Under the pieces are notes generated by a model. The model saw only the letters and a list, made by a program, of their open reading frames with translations. It was not told the origin of the DNA and ran no database searches. Positions 1 through 5,468 of a stretch of DNA of 7,295 bases are shown piece by piece. A program made the translations under genes and the position numbers. The stretch is from an uncultured Clostridium sp. (lineage in GTDB: Bacteria; Bacillota; Clostridia; Lachnospirales; Lachnospiraceae), in contig USBM01000110.1 of NCBI GenBank assembly GCA_900552885.1, positions 1 through 7,295 on the forward strand. Reading direction: 5' to 3'. How positions within the stretch are numbered: the first letter of the stretch is position 1; each line of letters opens with the position of its first letter.

Positions 1-1112
1 AGTCGGTATCTGTTCCGATGGAGACAGGTATTCTTTCTATTGATTCTATGTTTCCAATCGGTCGTGGACAACGTGAGTTGATCATCGGTGACCGTCAGAC
101 CGGTAAGACATCGATTGCAATGGATACCATTTTGAATCAGAAGGGTAAGGATGTGATCTGTGTCTATGTCGCAATCGGACAGAAGGCATCTACAATCGCT
201 AAGTTAGTAAATACTTTGAAGAAAAATAACGCGATGGAGTATACGATCATCGTATCGGCAACGGCATCAGATCCGGCACCGCTTCAGTACATTGCTCCAT
301 ATTCCGGAACGGCACTTGCAGAGTATTTTATGTATCAGGGTAAGGATGTATTGATCGTTTATGATGATCTGTCAAAGCATGCAGTTGCATACCGTGCAAT
401 TTCCTTACTGTTAGAGCGCTCTCCGGGTCGTGAAGCCTATCCTGGTGACGTATTCTATCTGCACTCCAGATTGTTAGAGCGTTCTTCCAGAATTACACCG
501 GAAGCAGGTGGAGGTTCCATTACGGCACTTCCGATTATTGAGACACAGGCAGGAGATGTATCCGCATACATTCCGACAAATGTTATTTCTATTACAGATG
601 GTCAGATCTATCTGGAAAGTGAGTTGTTTAATGCAGGACAGCGTCCGGCGGTTAATGTCGGTCTTTCCGTATCCCGTGTAGGTGGTGCGGCACAGACCAA
701 AGCAATGAAGAAGGCTGCAGGTAGTGTTCGTATTGATCTTGCACAGTACCGTGAGATGGAAGTATTTACCCAGTTCTCTTCCGATCTGGATGAGGGTACC
801 AAGAAACAATTGGCACACGGACGTTCTTTGATGGAGTTGTTGAAGCAACCGCTAGGGCATCCATTTACCATGGCAGAACAGGTTATCACATTGGTATCTG
901 CCAATGCACATATATTCAGTGATGTACCGGCTGACAAGATCAAACAGTTCCGTTTGGAGCTGTTAAAGGATTTTGCAGTAAATCATTCCGATATTATCAG
1001 CCAGTTAGAGGCATCCAAAGACCTGTCGGAGGATGTGAAAGAATCCATTGTGGAAGCAGCGACCGAATTCAAGGCTCAGGCATTTCAGTCAGAAGAGGCA
1101 CATGAAGAATAG
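1..1112 (+). CDS. atpA: ATP synthase F1 subunit alpha (5'-truncated by window)
   Basis: The alpha subunit of F1Fo ATP synthase forms the catalytic hexamer with beta and carries non-catalytic nucleotide sites. The frame is open from position 3, and the ATG at 18 is internal: the upstream codons read SVSVP directly before METGI, as in family members. About 140 N-terminal residues (the beta-barrel and the start of the nucleotide-binding domain) lie outside the window. In the visible 369 residues I see the Walker A motif GDRQTGKT (nt 87-110), Walker B-type LIVYDD (nt 351-368), the alpha/beta family signature PAVNVGLSVS (nt 645-674) and, right after it, the arginine finger (CGT, nt 675-677) equivalent to E. 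coli alpha Arg376. The C-terminal helical domain is complete and ends in an acidic SEEAHEE at a TAG stop. The segment between YLHSRLLERS and SITALPIIE is about 11 residues shorter than in E. coli, as is usual in many Firmicutes. It lies 30 bp upstream of atpG. Identity is essentially certain. Confidence 0.98.
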   Translation, partial: SVSVPMETGILSIDSMFPIGRGQRELIIGDRQTGKTSIAMDTILNQKGKDVICVYVAIGQKASTIAKLVNTLKKNNAMEYTIIVSATASDPAPLQYIAPYSGTALAEYFMYQGKDVLIVYDDLSKHAVAYRAISLLLERSPGREAYPGDVFYLHSRLLERSSRITPEAGGGSITALPIIETQAGDVSAYIPTNVISITDGQIYLESELFNAGQRPAVNVGLSVSRVGGAAQTKAMKKAAGSVRIDLAQYREMEVFTQFSSDLDEGTKKQLAHGRSLMELLKQPLGHPFTMAEQVITLVSANAHIFSDVPADKIKQFRLELLKDFAVNHSDIISQLEASKDLSEDVKESIVEAATEFKAQAFQSEEAHEE

Positions 1113-1130
1113 AAGCTGTGAATACAGAAT

Positions 1131-1135
1131 GGAGG
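1131..1135 (+). promoter_or_regulatory. Ribosome binding site of atpG (supports GTG start)
   Basis: GGAGG lies 7 nt before the GTG at 1143. This near-ideal Shine-Dalgarno site and the MANAKEISNRIKSI N-terminus, which matches the gamma family start, fix the non-ATG initiation codon. Confidence 0.85.
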
Positions 1136-1142
1136 TAGAAAA

Positions 1143-2093
1143 GTGGCAAATGCAAAGGAAATATCCAATCGAATAAAAAGTATTCAGGATACCATGAAAA
1201 TTACAAAAGCCATGTACATGATGTCTTCCATGAAACTTCGGAAAGCAAGACAGAAGTTAGACAGCACAGAACCATATTTCTATGGTCTGCAGGAGCAGAT
1301 CTCTGATATTTTACTGCATTTTCCGGATATGCAGCATTTGTATTTTGATAACCGTGGTAAGGACTTGAACGAACCGGTTAAGAAGAAAGCATTTGTTGTT
1401 ATCACCGGTGATAAGGGAATGGCAGGTGCGTATAATCATAATGTGTTGAAAGAGGCGAGTGCACTGATCGATCAGGCAGAGAAATACCGCCTGTTAGTGG
1501 TAGGCGAGATAGGAAGACAGTATTTTGCAAGCCAGGGATATGATTTAGATGATACATTCCGGTATTCTGCAAACAATCCTTCCATTCATCGTGCAAGAAT
1601 GATCACGGAGTACATTATAGAGCTGTATAAGCAGGAAGAGATTGATGAAGTGTATGTAATCTTTACCCGTATGGTAAACAGCATGAAGGAAGAAGTGGAG
1701 ATTAATGAGATCCTTCCACTGAAGACGCATGAGTTTATCAAGCAGGAGTTGTTAGATAGCTCCCAAAAAGGAAAGGGTAATTATGACAAGGAAGCTGCGG
1801 ATAAGGCAGATGACTGGTTTCTGATCTATCCATCACCGAAGCGGGTGTTGGAGAGATTAGTATATAATTATGTAACAGGTTTTATGTATGGTGTCTTAGT
1901 TGAGGGTTCTGCCAGTGAGGAAAATGCCAGAATGATGGCGATGCAGTCGGCAACGGATAATGCGCAGGAGATGTTAAGAGAGCTTTCTGTGGAGTATAAC
2001 CGTGTCAGACAGGCAGCAATCACGCAGGAGATCACCGAGGTAATTGGTGGTGCCAAGGCCCTTAAGAAGAAAAAGAAGAAACAAGAAAGGTGA
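1143..2093 (+). CDS. atpG: ATP synthase F1 subunit gamma, long form with lysine-rich C-terminus
   Basis: The gamma subunit is the rotating central shaft of F1; its coiled coil couples proton or sodium flow to conformational changes in beta. The N-terminal helix (AKEISNRIKSIQDTMKITKAM), the Rossmann-like middle with VVITGDKGMAGAYN (about residues 86-99) and the C-terminal helix ending in QAAITQEITEVIGGA are all present and typical. The start is GTG with a strong ribosome binding site. At 316 residues it is longer than the usual 285-290. The extra length sits in two places: a charged insertion around residues 195-225 (region of QKGKGNYDKEAADKADD), and a tail after the normal end, ALKKKKKKQER. 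The tail extends the helix tip that seats in the alpha3beta3 bearing. The purine-rich tail codons run directly into the atpD ribosome binding site, and the TGA stop lies 11 nt before the atpD ATG. Identity is certain; the role of the extra segments is unknown. Confidence 0.97.
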   Translation: MANAKEISNRIKSIQDTMKITKAMYMMSSMKLRKARQKLDSTEPYFYGLQEQISDILLHFPDMQHLYFDNRGKDLNEPVKKKAFVVITGDKGMAGAYNHNVLKEASALIDQAEKYRLLVVGEIGRQYFASQGYDLDDTFRYSANNPSIHRARMITEYIIELYKQEEIDEVYVIFTRMVNSMKEEVEINEILPLKTHEFIKQELLDSSQKGKGNYDKEAADKADDWFLIYPSPKRVLERLVYNYVTGFMYGVLVEGSASEENARMMAMQSATDNAQEMLRELSVEYNRVRQAAITQEITEVIGGAKALKKKKKKQER

Positions 2094-2094
2094 G
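2088..2094 (+). promoter_or_regulatory. Ribosome binding site of atpD overlapping the atpG stop
   Basis: AGGTGAG contains the AGGTGA complement of the 16S rRNA tail and overlaps the atpG TGA (2091-2093). It lies 10 nt before the ATG at 2105. This selects the ATG over the upstream GTG at 2090 and implies that ribosomes ending atpG help start atpD. Confidence 0.75.
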
Positions 2095-2104
2095 ATGTCA
2101 CACT

Positions 2105-3502
2105 ATGGAAAATAAAGGTAAAATCGTTCAGGTTTCCGGACCTGTCGTAGACGTAGAATTTGAAGATGGCAATCTGCCTTCCATTAAAGATGCATTGTAT
2201 GTGATGAATAATGGAAAGAAATGTGTGATGGAAGTATCCCAGCATATCGGACACAGTGTGGTTCGCTGTATCATGCTTGCAGCCAGTGAAGGTCTGTGCA
2301 GGGATATGGAGGTTGTGGCAACTGGTTCCGGTATTCAGGTTCCTGTTGGAGAACCAACTCTTGGCAGATTGTTCAATGTGTTAGGTGAAACTTTGGATGA
2401 CAAGGAAAGCTTGGAGAATGCAGAACATTGGTGTATCCACAGAGAGCCTCCTACATTTGAAGAACAGAGCCCGGTTGTTGAGATGTTGGAAACCGGTATT
2501 AAAGTCATTGATCTGCTCGCACCTTATGCAAAGGGTGGTAAGATCGGATTGTTCGGTGGTGCAGGTGTTGGTAAGACCGTATTGATTCAGGAGCTGATTC
2601 ATAATATTGCAACAGAAAGTGGTGGATATTCTATCTTTACTGGTGTTGGAGAGCGTTCTAGAGAGGGTAATGACCTTTGGAACGAGATGAAGGAATCCGG
2701 CGTTTTGGATAAGACGGCGTTGGTATTCGGACAGATGAATGAATCACCTGGTGCCCGTATGAGGGTAGCAGAGACCGGACTTACCATGGCAGAGTATTTC
2801 CGAGACGTAAAAAAGCAGGATGTGTTGTTATTCATTGATAATATTTTCCGTTTCGTACAGGCCGGTTCTGAGGTGTCTGCATTACTTGGTCGTATGCCAT
2901 CCGCTGTAGGCTATCAGCCGACATTGGCAAATGATCTTGGTGAATTACAGGAGAGAATTGCATCTACTAAAAATGGTTCTGTTACATCCGTTCAGGCGGT
3001 ATATGTGCCAGCCGATGACTTGACAGACCCGGCTCCGGCAACTACATTCTCGCATTTGGATGCAACGACTGTTCTTTCACGTAAGATTGTAGAACAGGGT
3101 ATCTATCCGGCGGTTGATCCGTTAGAGTCTACATCGAGAATTCTGGAAGCAGATGTTGTTGGCGAAGAGCATTATAATGTGGCAAGACAGGTACAGGAGA
3201 CATTGCAGAAATATAAAGAGTTACAGGATATCATTGCTATTCTTGGTATGGAAGAACTTTCTGACGAGGATAAACAGACAGTATATCGTGCCAGAAAGGT
3301 ACAGCGTTTCTTGTCTCAGCCATTCCATGTAGCGGAGAACTTTACGGGTATTAAGGGTGAATTTGTACCGGTAGAGGAGACAATCAAAGGATTTAAGGCA
3401 ATCTTAAATGGAGAGATGGACGAGTATCCGGAAGCTGCATTCTTTAACGTGGGAACGATTGAAGATGTAAAGGCAAAGGCAGCTAAGATGCAGCAGGAAT
3501 AA
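2105..3502 (+). CDS. atpD: ATP synthase F1 subunit beta (catalytic)
   Basis: The beta subunit holds the catalytic sites that make or hydrolyse ATP in F1. Taking the ATG at 2105 gives 465 residues, the normal family length, starting MENKGKIVQVSGPVVDVEF as in homologues. An in-frame GTG at 2090 would add MRCHT, which matches nothing expected. Visible motifs are Walker A GGAGVGKT (residues 151-158, nt 2555-2578), the catalytic glutamate in GVGER (about residue 183), Walker B LLFID (241-245), RMPSAVGYQPTLA, VPADDLTDPAPATTF, the PROSITE-type signature PAVDPLESTS (335-344), and EELSDED (383-389) in place of the classical DELSEED lever that touches gamma. All catalytic residues I can check are intact. 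It follows atpG by 11 nt and precedes atpC by 14 nt, so it is co-transcribed. Identity is certain. Confidence 0.98.
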   Translation: MENKGKIVQVSGPVVDVEFEDGNLPSIKDALYVMNNGKKCVMEVSQHIGHSVVRCIMLAASEGLCRDMEVVATGSGIQVPVGEPTLGRLFNVLGETLDDKESLENAEHWCIHREPPTFEEQSPVVEMLETGIKVIDLLAPYAKGGKIGLFGGAGVGKTVLIQELIHNIATESGGYSIFTGVGERSREGNDLWNEMKESGVLDKTALVFGQMNESPGARMRVAETGLTMAEYFRDVKKQDVLLFIDNIFRFVQAGSEVSALLGRMPSAVGYQPTLANDLGELQERIASTKNGSVTSVQAVYVPADDLTDPAPATTFSHLDATTVLSRKIVEQGIYPAVDPLESTSRILEADVVGEEHYNVARQVQETLQKYKELQDIIAILGMEELSDEDKQTVYRARKVQRFLSQPFHVAENFTGIKGEFVPVEETIKGFKAILNGEMDEYPEAAFFNVGTIEDVKAKAAKMQQE

Positions 3503-3516
3503 GGAAGGTGTAGCTT

Positions 3517-3930
3517 ATGAATACGTTTTCTTTAAAAATTATTGCCTGTGATAGGGTGTTCTATGATGGTCCCTGTGAACTGCTAGTGTTTCCCGGATAT
3601 GATGGTGAGATGGCAATTATGGCACATCATGAGAGAATGACAACAAGTACCAATATCGGAGAGATTCATTTTCGGACGCCGGATGGAGAGAATCATGTAG
3701 CGATTACTTCGGATGGTTTGTTGAAGGTTAAGGATAATACAGTAGAGTTGTTTGTATTCTCAGCAGAGAAACCGGAAGAGATTGATGCATTTCGTGCGCA
3801 GGAAGCGAAAGAGCGTGCACAGGAGCAGTTACAGCAAAAGCAGAGCATTATGGAATATCATGTATCTCGTGCGTCACTTGCCAGAGCAATGGCTCGACTG
3901 CGTGGATATGATAAATACAATGTGAAATAA
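3517..3930 (+). CDS. atpC: ATP synthase F1 subunit epsilon
   Basis: The epsilon subunit is bound to gamma and the c-ring; its C-terminal helices can inhibit ATP hydrolysis. At 137 residues it has normal length. Residues 1-85 form the beta-sandwich (FSLKIIACDRVFYDGPCELLVFPGYDGEM), and about 88-137 the helical hairpin. A GGAAGG ribosome binding site (3503-3508) lies 8 nt before the ATG, just after the atpD stop. Residues 89-94 read IDAFRA, matching the I(L)DXXRA motif described for ATP-binding epsilon of Bacillus. Glu84, Arg100, Arg123 and Arg127 line up, with an offset of one, with other ligand residues reported there (Glu83, Arg99, Arg122, Arg126, recalled from memory). The position of Arg115 is Val116 here, with Arg118 two residues later. 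ATP sensing is therefore a reasonable inference, not proven. This is the last gene of the operon; TAA is followed by a series of hairpins. Confidence 0.96.
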   Translation: MNTFSLKIIACDRVFYDGPCELLVFPGYDGEMAIMAHHERMTTSTNIGEIHFRTPDGENHVAITSDGLLKVKDNTVELFVFSAEKPEEIDAFRAQEAKERAQEQLQQKQSIMEYHVSRASLARAMARLRGYDKYNVK

Positions 3931-3935
3931 TAATT

Positions 3936-3994
3936 CCGTCAAGCAAATAAGCAGCGTGACTGCTTGCAGGCAAAGCTGCTTATTTATTTGACGG
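3936..3994 (+). other. Long stem-loop just after atpC (hairpin 1, no U-tract)
   Basis: The arms at 3936-3955 and 3975-3994 pair over 20 positions with one G-U (3943/3987) and one mismatch (3944/3986), around a 19-nt loop. The loop can form a small inner hairpin (TGCT/GGCA). It begins 5 nt after the atpC stop. The right arm is followed by ATAAACAG, not a U-run, so it is not a classical intrinsic terminator. It could protect the 3' end of the operon mRNA from exonucleases or be part of a repeat or structured RNA. Confidence 0.75.
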
Positions 3995-3999
3995 ATAAA

Positions 4000-4043
4000 C
4001 AGACATAAGCAAGTAGGGCGGCAGCCCGGATTGTGCATGTCTG
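4000..4043 (+). other. Interrupted stem-loop (hairpin 2)
   Basis: CAGACAT (4000-4006) pairs with ATGTCTG (4037-4043). After an AA bulge, GCA (4009-4011) pairs with TGC (4034-4036). After an internal loop, GGGC (4016-4019) pairs with GCCC (4024-4027) around a GGCA tetraloop. No U-tract follows. The nested helices look like a folded RNA rather than a terminator. Strand is assigned by the direction of atp transcription. Confidence 0.55.
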
Positions 4044-4045
4044 TG

Positions 4046-4082
4046 TTCGATTTCGAGAGTTCGAAGAACGAAGAAATCGGAA
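4046..4082 (+). other. Stem-loop (hairpin 3)
   Basis: CGATTTC (4048-4054) pairs with GAAATCG (4073-4079), and the flanking TT/AA (4046-4047 with 4081-4082) can extend it past one bulged G. Inside, GTTC (4059-4062) and GAAC (4066-4069) close a GAA triloop. It follows hairpin 2 after two bases and has no U-tract. With hairpins 1 and 2 it forms a continuous structured stretch of about 147 nt. Confidence 0.5.
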
Positions 4083-4107
4083 TTAGTTTATATAGTGTTA
4101 AAAAGGA

Positions 4108-4140
4108 GACTGGTCACGGTTGTGATCGGTCTTTTTCTTT
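4108..4140 (+). terminator. Intrinsic terminator ending the atp operon transcript
   Basis: A ten-pair stem (4108-4117 with 4122-4131, two G-U pairs) with a GGTT loop is followed by TTTTTCTTT. An upstream A-run (4100-4104) can extend the stem into the T-run. This is the only hairpin in the gap with a proper U-tract, so the operon mRNA probably has a 3' untranslated region of about 200 nt. It also insulates the regulator gene downstream. Partial reverse-strand activity is possible. Confidence 0.88.
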
Positions 4141-4148
4141 ACAATAAG

Positions 4149-4162
4149 TGAAAACGTTTTCA
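4149..4162. promoter_or_regulatory. LacI/CcpA-type operator palindrome (cre-like)
   Basis: TGAAAACGTTTTCA is a perfect 14-bp palindrome with a central CG. It fits the Gram-positive catabolite-responsive element and LacI-family consensus TGWAARCGYTWWCW at every position. It lies 186 bp upstream of the LacI-family gene at 4348 and 4 bp upstream of a candidate -35 box. It may bind that regulator (autoregulation), CcpA itself, or both. Confidence 0.72.
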
Positions 4163-4166
4163 AATA

Positions 4167-4196
4167 TTGGGGTTATCAACACTGGGAGCATATGAT
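4167..4196 (+). promoter_or_regulatory. Candidate sigma-A promoter of the LacI-family gene
   Basis: TTGGGG (4167-4172) and TATGAT (4191-4196) are 18 bp apart. The -10 box is good (5 of 6) and the -35 weak, which would start transcription near 4203. An alternative pair is TTTACA (4138-4143) with TCAAAT (4160-4165), which would place the palindrome in the spacer but has a poorer -10 box. One of the two is likely, since the preceding terminator requires a new start. Confidence 0.45.
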
Positions 4197-4202
4197 ACAC
4201 TT

Positions 4203-4347
4203 ACATTATATGGGTGGTCTGGCAGATACGGTAAAGATTTGTAATCCATGAAAGGATGGGATATATATAGTGGCGACAGAGGTTCCATTGCTGTCATATG
4301 ATTAGGGTATTGCCGGAAACTAATTTAGATAAACATGAGGTGATAAG
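4203..4347 (+). other. Non-coding leader of the LacI-family gene
   Basis: If the promoter above is right, the mRNA has an untranslated leader of about 145 nt. It contains possible pairings: GGCA-ATAC with a bulged G (4221-4229) against GTATTGCC (4307-4314), enclosing ATCC/GGAT (4244-4247, 4254-4257) and GACAG/CTGTC (4275-4279, 4291-4295). This would be a three-way junction, but the helices are short. I recognise no known riboswitch consensus. The gene's ribosome binding site GAGGTGAT is at 4337-4344. Confidence 0.35.
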
Positions 4348-5421
4348 ATGTCAATTAAGAAGATTGCCGAGATAACAGGAACATCCATGGCTACAGTATC
4401 AAGAGTGTTGAATAATCCTAATTATAAATGTGCAAAGCCGGGAATACGCGAGCAGATCTGGAAAGTAGCGATGGAGCTTAATTATACACCCAATGAGGCG
4501 GCACGTAATCTTAAAAAAGGAATTGGTAATGCACAACAGAATCATTACTATATTGATGTGTTGATGACAAGAATGGATGGAGCTCATCGAGATCCGTTTT
4601 TTGAAGAATTGCTTCGTGTGGTGGAGAGTCAGATTCACGATAATGCCTGTATTTTGTCATGTGTCTGGTATCAGTCGGTCTTTTCTGATGACCGTGCATG
4701 CGAGAAAGCAAACTTAGATAGTATATTTCGAGATATGTTTGATGAGCAGGAAGAGCACAATGGTTTGATCATTATAGGAAGATGCTGTCCGAAGGTGATC
4801 AAACGATTGAAGAAACGGTATAGAAATATTGTATCGATCAACAGAAATTCAACGAATTATGAAGTGGATGAGGTATTATGCGATGGTAAAAAGATTGCTT
4901 CTCTTGCTGTGGAATATCTTGTAGAGCTGGGGCACGAACGAATTGCCTATGTAGGAAAGTGTCATGAGGAAGCCAGATATCAAGGATATTCAGAAGTGCT
5001 TCGTTTGCATAATATTGATTTTTATCCGGAATATATTGTAGACACCCAGCAGACAGAGAAAGCAGGATTTGCCGCCATGCAGCAATTCCTTCAGATGGAT
5101 GTTCCTCCGACGGGGATATATTGTGCCAATGACATTACCGCAATTGGTATGTTGAAATGCCTGAATCAGTATCGGAGTCTGCCATATACACCATCCATCA
5201 TATCAAGTGATGATATTGAAGAAGGGCAGTTTACAAAGCCGATGTTATCTACCGTCCATCTTCCGAAAGAAAATATGGCAAGGTTTGCAATTCATTTGTT
5301 ACTTGATCGTATTCAGGGCGGACATACGGAAGTCATCAGGATGGAGTTGGAGGGGAAACTCATGATCCGGAGCAGTTGTACTTCTGTGCAGGAGCTCAAT
5401 CAACCGGAATATTTTATATGA
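4348..5421 (+). CDS. LacI/GalR-family transcriptional regulator
   Basis: This is a DNA-binding regulator of the LacI/GalR family, with a helix-turn-helix head and a periplasmic-binding-protein-like sensor for a small ligand, usually a sugar. It has 357 residues, slightly long for the family. Residues 3-22 are the helix-turn-helix, with recognition helix SMATVSRVLN (13-22), almost the same as CcpA. The hinge helix PNEAARNLKKG spans about 48-58. The sensor domain shows family landmarks: GLIIIGR (136-142), DEVLCDG, YLVELGHERIAYVG, RYQGYSEVL, CANDITAIGML, ISSDDIEEGQF, STVHLP and the closing GKLMIRSSC. The region normally starting the sensor core is shifted by an extra stretch around 60-90. The start is supported by GAGGTGAT ending 3 nt before ATG. 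It stands alone between a terminator and a convergent gene, so no substrate operon is visible and its ligand is unknown. The cre-like palindrome upstream suggests autoregulation. Confidence 0.93.
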   Translation: MSIKKIAEITGTSMATVSRVLNNPNYKCAKPGIREQIWKVAMELNYTPNEAARNLKKGIGNAQQNHYYIDVLMTRMDGAHRDPFFEELLRVVESQIHDNACILSCVWYQSVFSDDRACEKANLDSIFRDMFDEQEEHNGLIIIGRCCPKVIKRLKKRYRNIVSINRNSTNYEVDEVLCDGKKIASLAVEYLVELGHERIAYVGKCHEEARYQGYSEVLRLHNIDFYPEYIVDTQQTEKAGFAAMQQFLQMDVPPTGIYCANDITAIGMLKCLNQYRSLPYTPSIISSDDIEEGQFTKPMLSTVHLPKENMARFAIHLLLDRIQGGHTEVIRMELEGKLMIRSSCTSVQELNQPEYFI

Positions 5422-5423
5422 TC

Positions 5424-5468
5424 ACCCTTGCACATGCGCGTCCACCGTCACTTACGCTGTGCAAGGGT
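5424..5468. repeat. Long inverted repeat between convergent genes, overlapping the PBP 3' end
   Basis: ACCCTTGCACA (5424-5434) is an exact inverted repeat of TGTGCAAGGGT (5458-5468). After one bulged T, GCG (5436-5438) pairs with CGC (5455-5457), giving 14 pairs around a 16-nt loop. It starts 2 bp after the LacI-family stop. The stop codon of the convergent PBP gene (5448-5450) lies in the loop. Neither strand has a following U-run, so it is at best an atypical bidirectional terminator. It could be a REP-like dispersed element. Confidence 0.7.

Noticed and set aside
474..943. Two antisense open frames within atpA
   Set aside because: They mirror the strong codon bias of atpA and show no domain or initiation signals.
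2060..2092. Programmed frameshift at the A-rich end of atpG
   Set aside because: The longest A run is five, interrupted by G, no canonical slippery heptamer with a downstream structure is evident, and atpD has its own ribosome binding site.
2090..2104. Upstream in-frame GTG that would lengthen atpD by five residues (MRCHT)
   Set aside because: It overlaps the atpG stop and the AGGTGAG ribosome binding site that serves the ATG at 2105, and homologous beta subunits start at the MENKGKIVQ position.
1868..2254. Antisense open frame of 128 codons across the atpG-atpD junction
   Set aside because: It is a shadow of two well-supported genes; its poly-Phe stretch is simply the complement of the lysine codons and no ribosome binding site or known domain is visible.
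3988..4016. TTGACG in the right arm of hairpin 1 as a -35 box for a small RNA
   Set aside because: The sequence at the expected -10 distance (around 4011-4016) is AAGTAG, a poor match.
4248..4301. Small ORF of 17 codons (MKGWDIYSGDRGSIAVI) in the LacI-family leader
   Set aside because: No convincing ribosome binding site upstream and no recognisable features; short ORFs of this size are expected by chance.
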